DNA of 64,000 bases from AR37 sp046723845 (GTDB lineage Bacteria; Methylomirabilota; Methylomirabilia; Rokubacteriales; CSP1-6), in assembly GCA_046723845.1 (NCBI GenBank), contig JBKOVG010000065.1:1-64000 (forward strand), given 5' to 3'. This document shows positions 17,002 to 26,257 of this stretch, piece by piece. The stretch's first letter is position 1. Each line of letters begins with the position of its first letter. The position numbers and the translations under genes were made by a program. The notes below the pieces were generated by a model. That model had not been told where the DNA came from, made no database searches, and saw nothing but the letters and a program-made list of their open reading frames with translations.

Positions 17002-18030
17002 ATGCGCATGGTGGCGCTCGTGCTTGGTATTCTCGCGCTCGTGAGCTCTGATGCGGCCGAAGCGCAGACGGTTTCCGTGGCCGAGGTGGGTAGCTTCCAC
17101 GTGGGCGGCCGCGCCGTCTCGCTCACCGGCCTGCCCACCCGCGACGTCGTGTTCACGGCGGGATCGGCGCCCATCAAGGTCGATCCCAACGGCGACTTCG
17201 AGGTGGAGCAGATGTACGTGAGCTATACCAAGCTCGCCCAGCCCAAGGCCCGCTATCCCCTGCTCCTCTGGCACGGCGGCGGTCTCACCGGCGTGACCTG
17301 GGAGACCAAGCCCGATGGCAAGCCGGGCTGGCAGCTCTTCTTCCTGCGCGCCGGGCACGACGTGTACGTCTCCGACGCGGTGGAGCGGGGCCGCGCTTCC
17401 TGGGCGCGCTATCCCGAGATCTTCACCTCCGAGCCGCTCTTCCGCACCAAGAAGCAGGCGTGGGAGGAGTTCCGCATCGGCGCCGTCGGCAGCTACCGGC
17501 TCAATCCCGCGGAGCGGGTGGCCCTGCCCGGCCAGCTCTTCCCCGTCGACGCCTTCGATCAGTTCATGAAGCAGGCGGTGCCGCGCTGGGCGACCACCGA
17601 CGCGCAGATCCAGGCCGCCTACAACCAGCTCGTGCAGAAGGTCTGCCCCTGCGTGCTCATCACGCACAGCCAGGGCGGCAACTTCGGCTTCAACGCCGCC
17701 CTCGCCGCGCCGGACAAGGTCAAGGCGCTCATCTCCATCGAGCCCACGGGCACGCCCAAGCCCGAGCTGACGGCGGGCAAGCTGAAGGCGGTGCCGCACC
17801 TGATCGTGTGGGGCGACTACATCGACCAGAGCGATGTCTGGAAGCGGTTCCAGCCCGCCTCCCAGCGCTATGCGGAGGCGCTGCGCGCCGACGGCGGGGT
17901 CGCCGACTGGTGGGAGCTGCCCAAGCTCGGCATCACGGGCAACGGCCACATGATGATGATGGACAAGAACTCGGACCAGGTCGCCCAGCTCATTCAGCGC
18001 TGGGTGACCGACAAGGGGCTGATGCAGTAG
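17002..18030 (+). CDS. Secreted alpha/beta-hydrolase (esterase-like)
   Basis: 342 residues with a Sec signal peptide (MRMVALVLGILALVSSDAAEA, cut near residue 21). The hydrolase core has LLLWHGGGLTGVTWE near 90, the nucleophile elbow ITHSQGGNFGF near 223, ISIEPTGTP near 250, and a His in GITGNGHMMMMDKNS near 315. The pattern HSQGG followed by the GNGHMMMMD motif is shared by a family of periplasmic esterases and lactonases. A Cys pair, VCPCVL, precedes the elbow. AGGAGGAGACATCC precedes ATG 17002. The EthD-like gene starts 26 nt after the stop. Confidence 0.85.
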   Translation: MRMVALVLGILALVSSDAAEAQTVSVAEVGSFHVGGRAVSLTGLPTRDVVFTAGSAPIKVDPNGDFEVEQMYVSYTKLAQPKARYPLLLWHGGGLTGVTWETKPDGKPGWQLFFLRAGHDVYVSDAVERGRASWARYPEIFTSEPLFRTKKQAWEEFRIGAVGSYRLNPAERVALPGQLFPVDAFDQFMKQAVPRWATTDAQIQAAYNQLVQKVCPCVLITHSQGGNFGFNAALAAPDKVKALISIEPTGTPKPELTAGKLKAVPHLIVWGDYIDQSDVWKRFQPASQRYAEALRADGGVADWWELPKLGITGNGHMMMMDKNSDQVAQLIQRWVTDKGLMQ

Positions 18031-18056
18031 GGACGCCGCCCCGGGAGGAGACCACG

Positions 18057-18689
18057 ATGGCCAAGGGCACGCTGATCGCGGCGATGCGCATCGCGCACGT
18101 GGCCGAGGACGAGTTCCATGACTGGTACGACACCGAGCACCTGCCCGAGCGCAAGCGCGTGCCGGGCTTCCTCGTGTGCGAGCGCTGGCTCGGCGCCGAG
18201 GACGCCCGCGTCTCGGTCGCCACCTACGACCTCGACAGCGTGGCCGTGCTCCAGGGCCCGGCCTACCGGGCCATCGGCGGCGAGAACCTCTCGCCGTGGT
18301 CCAAGCGCGTCACGGCGAGGGTGGAGCGGCTGATGCGCTTCGAGGGCGATCAGATCCTGCCCGGGGACCAGCTCCCGCCGTCGCGCGCGGGCGGCCTCCT
18401 CCTGAACGCCATGAACATCGCCCCCGAGCTGGAGGCGGAGTTCAACGAGTGGTACGACAAGGAGCACATCCCGGCGCTGGCCGCGGTGCCCGGCGTCCTC
18501 TGCGCGCGCCGCTTCCGCGGGAGCAGCGGCAACCGGAAGTACGTCGCGCTCTATCATCTCGCCGAGCCCGCGGTGGTGGAGTCGGCGGAGTGGAAGACGG
18601 CGCGCCAGAGCGACTGGACGAGCCGACTCCAGCCTCACTTTCGGGATCACTTGCGGCTCGTGCTGCGGCGCTATCGCCGCAGCGGCTGA
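18057..18689 (+). CDS. Duplicated dimeric alpha/beta-barrel protein (EthD/DUF4286-like)
   Basis: 210 residues made of two tandem ferredoxin-like barrels. The halves carry matching motifs: EDEFHDWYDTEHLPERKRVPG at about 16-36 and EAEFNEWYDKEHIPALAAVPG at about 127-147, each followed by a strand ending in an RWLG- or RRFRG-type turn. The xWYDxEHxP signature is that of EthD-like and related monooxygenase/isomerase-fold proteins. The conserved His of both repeats is present. GGGAGGAGACCACG precedes ATG 18057. It is the last chromosomal gene before the cassette array. Confidence 0.82.
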   Translation: MAKGTLIAAMRIAHVAEDEFHDWYDTEHLPERKRVPGFLVCERWLGAEDARVSVATYDLDSVAVLQGPAYRAIGGENLSPWSKRVTARVERLMRFEGDQILPGDQLPPSRAGGLLLNAMNIAPELEAEFNEWYDKEHIPALAAVPGVLCARRFRGSSGNRKYVALYHLAEPAVVESAEWKTARQSDWTSRLQPHFRDHLRLVLRRYRRSG

Positions 18690-18722
18690 TTGCCGAAGCC
18701 TGCAACTTCATCGGCTTCACGG

Positions 18723-18817
18723 GCGTGCCGAGCTACGGCGAGTAAGTTTCACGGGGTCGACGCAGCGAAGAACCGCAGGTAGTTGCCGCCCACGATCCTG
18801 GCGGTCTCCGTCGGCGT
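18723..18817. repeat. Left copy of a ~95-bp direct repeat (dipeptidase 3' end)
   Basis: Aligns with 35091-35184 over its whole length with about a dozen substitutions and one single-base gap (ACGGGGTCGA here, ACGGGTCGA there). The right copy is the 3' end of the complete dipeptidase gene on the minus strand. In this left copy the coding frame ends ...FFAAST-P-stop because of the extra base. Similarity stops sharply after GGCGT at 18817. The two copies bracket the attC array. Confidence 0.85.
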
Positions 18818-19162
18818 ATCACAGGTGAGACAGCCCGGGCGGCTCCTTGCCTTCTCCGCACCTGCCCGCTATAGTCCCCGCACGTCCCCGCCAGAAGGAG
18901 GGGTGCCACTGGCCCTTGTCCGCTCGATCGCTTCGATTGTCTACGCGCCGGGATATTCATCCTCTTTCACGACAAGCGCCATCCCCTCCGGATGGGCGGG
19001 TTTCAAGATACTTATAGTTAGCGAGCAGGACTGACGATCACGGCGACTGAACGAAGGTGGGACGTGGATCAAGATGGGCCAAACCGCAAATTCCGGTTTG
19101 TGTATCTTCCGCCCTCGTTTGAGCGGACAGGATGTCCTGTGCTGAGCCGTAGGGGAAAGGAC
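18818..19162. other. Gene-free left end of the cassette array
   Basis: No convincing gene. It holds the leader of the first cassette. G+C falls visibly toward 19000. A TATAGT hexamer at 19013-19018 and a GTTAGCG core-like heptamer at 19017-19023 are seen. The latter could be the left recombination junction, but no paired attC or attI arm is visible upstream. A small CCATCC/GGATGG hairpin lies at 18979-18995. No integrase gene is found here on either strand. Confidence 0.4.
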
Positions 19163-20131
19163 ATGCGGCGGCGCGATTTCATCAGGATTGTTGGGGGTGT
19201 GGCGGCGGTGTGGCCGCTCGTCGCGCGCGGGGAGCAAGCTCGGTTCGTTCGAATCGGCGCGCTCTACATAGGAATCGCGGACGCGGATTCGTTCAAGAAG
19301 GAACTCCGGGAAGGACTGCGCGAGCTCGGCTATGTGGAGGGGCAAAACATCGCATTCGAGTTCCGTTCCGCAGAAGGAAAGCTGGATCAACTTCCTCGGC
19401 TCGCCGCCGAGCTCGTCCGGCTGAAGGTCGACGTGATCGTGGCGCTCTACGTCCCCTGCGCGCTGGCCGCGAAACAAGCGACCCGCGAGATCCCCATCGT
19501 CATTATCGCGGGTGACCCTGTCGAGACCGGGATCGTGCCCAGCCTGGCTCATCCAGGCGGAAACATCACCGGCGTGTCTCTGATGGCCTCCGCATTGGGT
19601 GGAAAGAGTGTCGAATTGTTCCGCGATATGCTGCCGTCCGCGCGGCGTGTGGGCGTCTTGGGCCACTCCACGAATCCGGTCTTCGCGAAAGCCATGCTCG
19701 ACGAGGTCCTGCGGGCCGGTGGACCGACCGGCATAAGAATACAGCCGGTCGTCATGATCCGCGGACCCGAAGAGGCCGACACCGCTTTTGCGACGATGGT
19801 GAGAGAGCGAGCCGATGCCGCCGTCGTCCAGGGCAGCTTGGCGTTCAAATCGCTGACCGATATGGCCATCAAGTACCGAGTGCCGACGGCCTCGACCACG
19901 CGCTCGTTTGCTGATATCGGAGGCCTGATGGCATTCGGGGCCGACGGGCCCGCCGCGGTTCGGCACGGCGCCACGTTCGTGCATCGGATCTTGGAGGGGA
20001 AGCAGCCGAAGGACATACCTATCGAGCAGCCCACCAAATTCGAGCTGGCCATCAATCTCAAGACTGCCAAGGCAATCGGCCTCAGAATTCCCCAAGCGTT
20101 TCTGCTGCGCGCCGACGCAATCCTCGAATGA
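19163..20131 (+). CDS. Cassette 1: PF04392-type ABC substrate-binding protein with Tat signal
   Basis: 322 residues. The twin-arginine leader MRRRDFIRIVGGVAAVWPLV sets the start at 19163, backed by AGGGGAAAGGAC, rather than an in-frame ATG at 19064. The mature part has the family pattern: ELREGLRELGYVEGQNIAFEFR, LAAELVRLKVDVIVAL, TREIPIVIIAGDPVETGIVPSLAHPGGNITG, and the C-terminal IEQPTKFELAINLKTAKAIG. The family binds small ligands, possibly aromatic amino acids or carboxylates, in the periplasm. No permease or ATPase gene accompanies it, as with the other four copies in the array. Confidence 0.9.
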   Translation: MRRRDFIRIVGGVAAVWPLVARGEQARFVRIGALYIGIADADSFKKELREGLRELGYVEGQNIAFEFRSAEGKLDQLPRLAAELVRLKVDVIVALYVPCALAAKQATREIPIVIIAGDPVETGIVPSLAHPGGNITGVSLMASALGGKSVELFRDMLPSARRVGVLGHSTNPVFAKAMLDEVLRAGGPTGIRIQPVVMIRGPEEADTAFATMVRERADAAVVQGSLAFKSLTDMAIKYRVPTASTTRSFADIGGLMAFGADGPAAVRHGATFVHRILEGKQPKDIPIEQPTKFELAINLKTAKAIGLRIPQAFLLRADAILE

Positions 20132-20191
20132 AGCAGCAATTTGATGCGGACTAGCCAGCGCTGCTGAGTGCCGTGTGAGACCGTGGGCTCT

Positions 20192-20251
20192 CGCTAACAA
20201 GCCGCTGGACCCGACGGCTGAGGCAGCCGCGGGTCAGCGCCGGCGTTATGC
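20192..20251 (+). repeat. attC 1
   Basis: Cores CGCTAAC (20192-20198) and GTTATGC (20245-20251). The inner arm CGCTG-g-ACCCG pairs with CGGGTCAGCG, leaving one extrahelical G. The CCGGCGTTATGC end is close to classical 59-base elements. Confidence 0.85.
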
Positions 20252-20330
20252 GCACTGAAGGTCGTCTGCCACGGTCGCCAAGCCAGCCAAGTTGGGCGGA
20301 CACTGACCTCCGCAGGATAGTGGCCTCACA

Positions 20331-23300
20331 ATGAAATGTCCGCGGTGCGAGCACGAAAACGAGTCCAGCGCGAAGTTCTGTGAGGAGTGCGCCGCGCCGC
20401 TCGCGCGGATGTGTGCAAACTGCGGCCGGTCACTCTCCCCGAGGGCCAAGTTTTGCCCTGAGTGCGCCCATCCGACGAGATTGGGGCCGGAGGCTTCCAC
20501 GACCTCGCGCTTCACCTCCCCGGAGGGCTACACCCCGAGGCACCTCGCCGAGAAGATCCTTACGTCCAGGAATGCGGTCGAAGGCGAACGCAAGCAGGTC
20601 ACGGTGGTGTTCGCCGATCTCAAGGGTTCGATGGAGCTGCTCGCCGACCGAGACCCCGAAGATGCCCGCAACCTCCTCGACGCGGTGCTCGAACGCATGA
20701 TGGAGGCCGTCCACCGGTACGAAGGGACGGTCAACCAGGTCATGGGCGACGGAATCATGGCGCTCTTCGGCGCGCCGCTCGCCCACGAGGACCACGCGGT
20801 GCGGGCGTGCTACGCGGCCTTGCGCATGCAGGAATCGGTGAAGCGATACGCCGAGGAGGTGCACCGGACGGCGGGCGTGTCGCTGCACATCCGGGTCGGT
20901 GTGAACTCGGGCGAGGTGGTCGTCCGCTCCATCGGCAGCGACCTCCACATGGACTACACGGCCGTCGGCCAGACGACCCACCTGGCGGCACGGCTGGAGC
21001 AGATGGCGATGCCGGGTTCGATTCTCATCTCGCCCGCGACGCTCAATCTGTCGGAAGGCTACATCATGGTGACGCGACTGGGGGAGCGCCCAGTCAAGGG
21101 CCTGGAACGGCCGATGGAGGTCTTCGAGGTCGTCGGCGCCGGGACGGCGCGCTCGCGGCTGCAGGCCACCGCCGCTCGCGGTCTCACGCGGTTCGTCGGG
21201 CGCAGCGCGGAACTGGAGCAGCTCCGCCAGGCCCTGGAGCGGGCCGGGACGGGGCATGGCCAGGTCGTGGCAGTCGTCGGCGAGCCCGGGGTCGGGAAGT
21301 CCCGCCTCTTCTGGGAGTTCACCCACTCGCATCGCACGCAGGGCTGGCTCCTCGTCGAGAGCAGCTCCGTTTCTTACGGCAAGGCGATGGCGTTTCTGCC
21401 GCTCATCGATCTCCTCCGCGCCTACTTCCAGATCGAGGGTCGCGATGACGAGCGCAAGATCAGCGAGAAGGTAACTGGAAAGCTCTTCTCCTTGGACCGC
21501 GCGCTCGAACCGTCGCTGCCCGGACTGCTGTGGCTTCTCGACGTACCAGTCGACGACCCGCAATGGCAGCGGCTCGACCCTCCGCAGCGCCGCCAGCAAA
21601 CGCTCGAGGGGATCAAGCGATTGCTGCTACGAGAGAGCCAGGTCCAGCCGCTGTTGCTGGTGTTCGAGGACCTGCACTGGATCGACGCTGAGACTCATGC
21701 CCTGCTGGACAGCGTTGTGGAGAGTCTGCCCACCGCCCGGTTGCTGCTCCTGGTGAACTACCGACCGGAATACCAGCACAGCTGGGGCAATAAGACCTAC
21801 TACCGGCAGCTCCGCGTTGACCCCCTTGCGCCCGAGAGCGCCGAGGAACTACTCGGGGGCTTGCTTGGGACCGACGCTCGCCTTCAATCCCTCAAGCGAC
21901 TCTTGATCGAGCGGACCGAGGGCAATCCGTTCTTCCTCGAGGAAAGCGTCCGGACGCTTGTCGAGACGAGGGTCCTGGCGGGCGCGCGAGGCGCCTATCA
22001 CCTGGCGAGAGAAACCTCGACGCTGCAAATTCCGGCGACGGCCCAGGCGATCCTGGCTGCGCGCATCGACCGTCTCGCGCCCGAGGACAAACGGCTCCTC
22101 CAGGCCGCCTCTGTCATCGGCAAGGACACGCCCTTCACGCTCCTCCAGGCCATCGCGGAGGAGCCAGAGCAGCAACTCCGCCGGGGCCTCGCGAATCTCC
22201 AAGCCGCCGAGCTCCTCTACGAGGCGCGGCTCTTCCCGGACCTCGAGTACACATTCAAGCACGCGCTGACCCACGACGTCGCCTACGGCAGCCTGCTTCA
22301 GGAGCGACGGCGCGCGCTCCACCGCCAGATCATGGAGACCATCGAGCGGCTCCATCCCGACCGGCTGGCGGAGCACATCGAACAGCTCGCCCACCACGCC
22401 TTCCGGGGCGAGGCGTGGGACAATGCTGTCACGTACCTCCGGCAGGCTGGGGCCAAGGCCTTCGCCCGCTCGGCCAACCGGGAATCGGTGACGTATCTCG
22501 AGCAGGCCCTCAACGCCCTGGATCACCTGCCACAAGATGGCGAGACGGTCGTCCAGGCCATCGATGTTCGGATCGATCTGCGTCATGCGCTGTGGCCGCT
22601 CGGCGAGAACGGTCGGATCCTCAACTATTTGCAGAAGGCCGAAACCATGGCCGAGACGCTCGGCGACCAGGGGCGATTGGCGCGGGTTCTCTCGGCGATG
22701 GGCTATTCATTTTGGATGCTGGGCGACCATGGCCGTGTCGCGACGTCCAACGGGCGTGCCCTGGCGATCGCCACGAGCCTGGGAGACTTCGCTCTCGAGG
22801 CGGCGGCAAACTTCGCGCTCGGGCTCGCTTACCACGGCCTCGGAGACTATCGTCGCGCGACCGACCACCTCACGAGAAACGTCGGCTCGCTCCGAGGCGA
22901 GCGGATGTTCGGTCGGTTCGGAACCGCCGGCGTCACGTCGGTCCTGTCCATCATGGCGCTGGCATGGTGCAATGCCGAGCAGGGCTCTTTCGCGGAAGGC
23001 ATCGGCTTCGGGGAGGAAGCCCTTCGGACCGCCAACGCGCGAGATGACAAGCTCAGTCTCATGTTCGCCGACCTAGGTGTCGGAGACCTCTACCTCGTGC
23101 AGGGGGACCTCGTCCGGGCCATTCCGAGACTCGAGCGTGGCCTGTCGATCTGCCAGACATGGGACTTCCCATCCTGGCTTCCCTGGCTGGCTTCGCGACT
23201 GGGGGCCGCTTACGCCTTGGCCGGTCGTGTGGCCGAGGGCCTGCCGTTGTTGGAGCAGTCGGTGGAGCGAGCCGACGCCATGGGTTGGAAGGCCGACGCT

Positions 23301-23702
23301 TCACGGCTCGCCGCCAGGTTGAGCGAGGCATATCTCGGAGCTGGTCGAATTCAGGAAGCGGCAGAACTGGCCGCCCGTGCCCTCGATCTCGCGGTGGGGC
23401 AGAACGGGCGCGGTGATCAGGCCTGGGCCCTACGCCTGGGTGGCGAGATCGCTTCCGGTAGGGAGCCGGCCGACCTCGAGCAGGCCGAAGACCAGTACCG
23501 CCAAGCGCTCGCCCTCGCCGAGGAGTTGGGGATGCAGCCCCTCGCGGCGCACTGTCACCTTGGGGTCGGCAAGCTGTATCGCCGCGTGGGCAACCGCGCG
23601 AAGGCGGAAGAGCGCCTGAGGACCGTCACCGCGATGTATCGGGAGATGGAGATGGGCTTCTGGATCCAGCACGCCGAGGCAGAGATGAGGGCGCTGGGAT
23701 GA
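20331..23702 (+). CDS. Cassette 2: zinc-ribbon / class III cyclase / AAA ATPase / TPR regulator
   Basis: 1123 residues. Two zinc ribbons open the protein (CPRCEHENESSAKFCEEC and CANCGRSLSPRAKFCPEC, residues 3-47). A class III nucleotidyl-cyclase domain covers about 85-260, with metal Asp in VVFADLKGSMELL and VMGDGIMALFGAP. An AAA_16-type ATPase follows with Walker A GEPGVGKS near 315 and Walker B LLLVFEDLHWID near 440. Then comes a helical region with the KHALTHDVAYGSLL motif, and TPR repeats run from about 690 to the end. Proteins of this layout are large signalling ATPases of unknown output. At 3.4 kb it is exceptionally large for a gene cassette. It has its own attC 26 bp after the stop. 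Confidence 0.92.
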   Translation: MKCPRCEHENESSAKFCEECAAPLARMCANCGRSLSPRAKFCPECAHPTRLGPEASTTSRFTSPEGYTPRHLAEKILTSRNAVEGERKQVTVVFADLKGSMELLADRDPEDARNLLDAVLERMMEAVHRYEGTVNQVMGDGIMALFGAPLAHEDHAVRACYAALRMQESVKRYAEEVHRTAGVSLHIRVGVNSGEVVVRSIGSDLHMDYTAVGQTTHLAARLEQMAMPGSILISPATLNLSEGYIMVTRLGERPVKGLERPMEVFEVVGAGTARSRLQATAARGLTRFVGRSAELEQLRQALERAGTGHGQVVAVVGEPGVGKSRLFWEFTHSHRTQGWLLVESSSVSYGKAMAFLPLIDLLRAYFQIEGRDDERKISEKVTGKLFSLDRALEPSLPGLLWLLDVPVDDPQWQRLDPPQRRQQTLEGIKRLLLRESQVQPLLLVFEDLHWIDAETHALLDSVVESLPTARLLLLVNYRPEYQHSWGNKTYYRQLRVDPLAPESAEELLGGLLGTDARLQSLKRLLIERTEGNPFFLEESVRTLVETRVLAGARGAYHLARETSTLQIPATAQAILAARIDRLAPEDKRLLQAASVIGKDTPFTLLQAIAEEPEQQLRRGLANLQAAELLYEARLFPDLEYTFKHALTHDVAYGSLLQERRRALHRQIMETIERLHPDRLAEHIEQLAHHAFRGEAWDNAVTYLRQAGAKAFARSANRESVTYLEQALNALDHLPQDGETVVQAIDVRIDLRHALWPLGENGRILNYLQKAETMAETLGDQGRLARVLSAMGYSFWMLGDHGRVATSNGRALAIATSLGDFALEAAANFALGLAYHGLGDYRRATDHLTRNVGSLRGERMFGRFGTAGVTSVLSIMALAWCNAEQGSFAEGIGFGEEALRTANARDDKLSLMFADLGVGDLYLVQGDLVRAIPRLERGLSICQTWDFPSWLPWLASRLGAAYALAGRVAEGLPLLEQSVERADAMGWKADASRLAARLSEAYLGAGRIQEAAELAARALDLAVGQNGRGDQAWALRLGGEIASGREPADLEQAEDQYRQALALAEELGMQPLAAHCHLGVGKLYRRVGNRAKAEERLRTVTAMYREMEMGFWIQHAEAEMRALG

Positions 23703-23728
23703 CCGACGCGTCGCGAGAGAGCCGGGGC

Positions 23729-23800
23729 GCATAACAGCACGATGAACCTGACAGCGACTTCGCTTCGCTCAGCCGCCGCAGGTTATCGTGAGCGTTCGGC
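23729..23800 (+). repeat. attC 2
   Basis: Cores GCATAAC (23729-23735) and GTTCGGC (23794-23800). The arms CACGAT-g-AACCTG and CAGGTTATCGTG pair with one extrahelical G. Confidence 0.88.
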
Positions 23801-23841
23801 GGACACTCTAGTCATGAGAGCAGGTCAGAGGATAGGCGCAG

Positions 23842-24084
23842 ATGTTCGACGCGGTGATTCAGACCGTACTCTCCCAAGGCCAGCCAAGCTCCGGCGATAA
23901 CCTGCTCGGGTTCTCGATCGATGCCGACCACTATGTGGCCGAGGGTGGCGCGCTGGTGAACGTGGACGTCCGCCGCAGCGACCGACCGGACTGCTTAATC
24001 GATGTACGTGCGACAGTCGCCGATCACGTTCAAACCCTGCAGGATGTTGCTTTAGCGTTGCGGGGAGCATGGGTGGAATGGTGA
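23842..24084 (+). CDS. Cassette 3: hypothetical protein (80 residues)
   Basis: Short unrecognised protein, MFDAVIQTVLS...WVEW, mixed alpha/beta in composition, with no signal peptide or membrane segment. GAGGATAGGCGCAG lies before the ATG. Its end overlaps the start of the truncated nitronate monooxygenase reading frame by 16 nt. It stands where the first half of that enzyme would be expected but shows no resemblance to it. It could be a real small gene or a chance frame. Confidence 0.4.
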   Translation: MFDAVIQTVLSQGQPSSGDNLLGFSIDADHYVAEGGALVNVDVRRSDRPDCLIDVRATVADHVQTLQDVALALRGAWVEW

Positions 24085-24641
24085 TTACTCCCGCCGTTGT
24101 CGATGCTGTGCGTGCGGTCGCCCCAGGCTCGTCAGCGCCACCGGTGGTCGCGGCAGGTGGAATAGCAGACGGCCGGGGCCTCGCGGCCGCACTGATGCTC
24201 GGCGCAGAAGGTGTTCTCGTCGGCACGCCGTTCCTCGCGACCGACGAGGCACCGGTACCCTCGGCGTGGAAGTCGGCGATTTGCGCGTCGACCGAGGTTG
24301 ATACGGTCTATACGCGGGTTGCGAATCTTGTGGCGCGGCCGACTTGGGCGCCGGTCGCGCCGAGTCGCGTGCTGCGGACCGGCGCGGTTACGGCCTGGCT
24401 TGGTCGCGAGGCGGAACTCGACGCGCTCCCGCCAGCCGAGCGCGAGACGATCGCCGCGCGTTGGGTGCAGGCGCGGATGGAGGGACGCACGGACGACATG
24501 GAAGTGATTGCGGGGCAGGACTGCGGGCTGATCCACGAGATCTTTCCGGCTGCGGAGGTGGTGAGAAGGATCGTGGAGGAGGCGGAGCAAGTCCTCGGGC
24601 GGTGGTGCCCCGCCGGCCACAACGGACCGCGAAGTGCGTGA
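24069..24641 (+). pseudogene. Cassette 3: nitronate monooxygenase (NPD family), N-terminus missing
   Basis: 190 residues matching only the C-terminal half of 2-nitropropane dioxygenase/FabK-like enzymes: VITPAVVDAVRAV, then PVVAAGGIADGRGLAAALMLG (FMN phosphate-binding loop), GAEGVLVGTPFLATDEA, and a helical tail ending EAEQVLGRW. Full enzymes are about 320-360 residues; the first 140-160, including the N-terminal FMN-binding strands and the catalytic region, are absent. The cassette boundary lies only 274 bp upstream, so the missing part was probably lost within the cassette. Confidence 0.75.
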
Positions 24642-24745
24642 CCGCGTCTGCCAGATCGCCCGCTGGATTCGACCGCCTGATCTGCCCCGCAGGACAGGAA
24701 CCAGCGGTCGTCGATCCAGGGCGTCTGGGCGGTCGTCATGAAAGC

Positions 24746-24817
24746 GCCGAACAAGGCAGTCGAGCGGCCGGCGGCTCGCATTCGCTCGGGCGCCGCCGCT
24801 CACTGCCAGCGTTCGTC
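24746..24817 (+). repeat. attC 3
   Basis: Cores GCCGAAC (24746-24752) and GTTCGTC (24811-24817). The arms GGCAGT-c-GAGCGGC and GCCGCTCACTGCC pair with one extrahelical C. Confidence 0.88.
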
Positions 24818-24910
24818 GCACCAGGAGACGGCAAGCAGATACCGCAGTCGATGCTACGAAGTCCCAAGCACATTTACACCAAAAGGCTAGAAGAGAGAGC
24901 GAGGCTTCCT

Positions 24911-26118
24911 ATGACCATCGGTGCGCTGATCCAAGGCCAATGCGACTCACGTTTCACAGCAGTGCGTGAGGCGTTCGCGGAGAATTTCGCAAAACGCGCA
25001 GAAGTGGGTGCCGCAGTCTCCGTTTATGTGAACGGCAAACCAGTCGTGGACCTCTGGGGCGGCTACGCCAACGCTGCCAGGACTCGGCCCTGGGAGCAGA
25101 ACACGCTTGTGAGTGTTGCGTCTACCACCAAGGGCATGGTCGCTCTTTGCGCTCACATGCTCGTCGAGCGCGGACTCCTCGATCTCGATGCGCCAGTGGC
25201 TCGCTACTGGCCAGAATTCTCGCAGGCCGACAAGGCGCAGATCCCCGTGCGCTGGCTTCTGAGCCATCGGGCTGGTTTACCAGCCATCCGACGAGATCTG
25301 CCCGCCGAGTCGCTCTACGACTGGCATGCCTTCACCGCGGCACTAGCGGAAACCTCTCCCTGGTGGACGCCGGGAAGCCAGCACGGCTATCACGCGAGGA
25401 CTTTCGGCCACCTGGTGGGTGAAGTCATTCGGCGGATCAGCGGCGCGAGCGTGGGCCAGTTCCTTCGCGCCGAAGTGGCGGGGCCGCTGGGTGCCGACTG
25501 CTTTATTGGCCTTCCGGAGGCAGAACATGCGCGGGCTGCCGAAATCCTTCCCGACCTACCACCTCTCCCTGGCGACGAGACTATATGGGACGTGATCAGG
25601 GGAGACCCATCGTCCATGGCGGCCCGCGCGTTTTCCAATCCACCAGGCGGCCCAGAGATGAGGAATACTCGAGCCTGGCGCGCGGCCGAGATTCCATCAA
25701 GCAACGGCCACACGACCGCAAGAGCCCTGGCCCGCCTCTATGGTGCGCTCGCTGATGGCGGGACGCTCGACACCGTGCACCTCCTCGACCCAGCCACGAT
25801 CGATGCGGCGATCGTAGAACAATCGTCTGGCCTCGATGCGATTCTCCCGTTCGCGACGCGGTTTGGACTCGGGTTCATGCTGACGATGCCGGGCAGGAAC
25901 GGACAGCCGGGGCACTCGTCCCGCCGTTCGGTCCCAATCCGCGCGCCTTCGGGCACCCGGGGGCCGGGGGCTCTATCGGCTTTGCCGACTTGGACGGCCG
26001 ACTTGGTTTTGGCTACGTGATGAACCAGTTTCAGACTGGCACGGCACGGAATCCCGATCTCCGTTGGGTCTCCCTCGTCGAGGCAGCCTATGCCTCGCTC
26101 GGCGCAAGACAGGGTTAA
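24911..26118 (+). pseudogene. Cassette 4: EstB-like serine hydrolase (beta-lactamase fold), frameshifted near the 3' end
   Basis: The class C beta-lactamase/esterase pattern is clear. The catalytic SxxK is SVASTTKGM at about residue 58, the Tyr motif is HGYHARTFGHLVGEVIRR near 160, and LLSHRAGLPAIR lies near 115. The frame is good to about 25890 (RFGLGFMLTMPG). From about 25924 the conserved tail (PFGPNPRAFGHPGAGGSIGF, GRLGFGYVMNQ) is in a different frame and ends at TAA 26116-26118. One indel between these points therefore separates the body from its C-terminus. It is either a real mutation or a sequencing error. The attC begins 37 bp after the displaced stop. Confidence 0.8.
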
Positions 26119-26154
26119 TTCGTTTTGTCATCAAAATCCCGCATCGTGGCGGGC

Positions 26155-26227
26155 GTCGAACTTCGCGCTCCAGCGGACCAGGAGCTCGCGTTGCTCGCTC
26201 CCCGGCCGCTGAGCGTGAACGTTCGGC
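26155..26227 (+). repeat. attC 4
   Basis: Cores GTCGAAC (26155-26161) and GTTCGGC (26221-26227). TTCGCGCT-c-CAGCGG pairs with CCGCTGAGCGTGAA, leaving one extrahelical C and one mismatch. Confidence 0.87.
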
Positions 26228-26257
26228 GGACAAGTTGAGCCAAGGCAGGAGCGAGCG

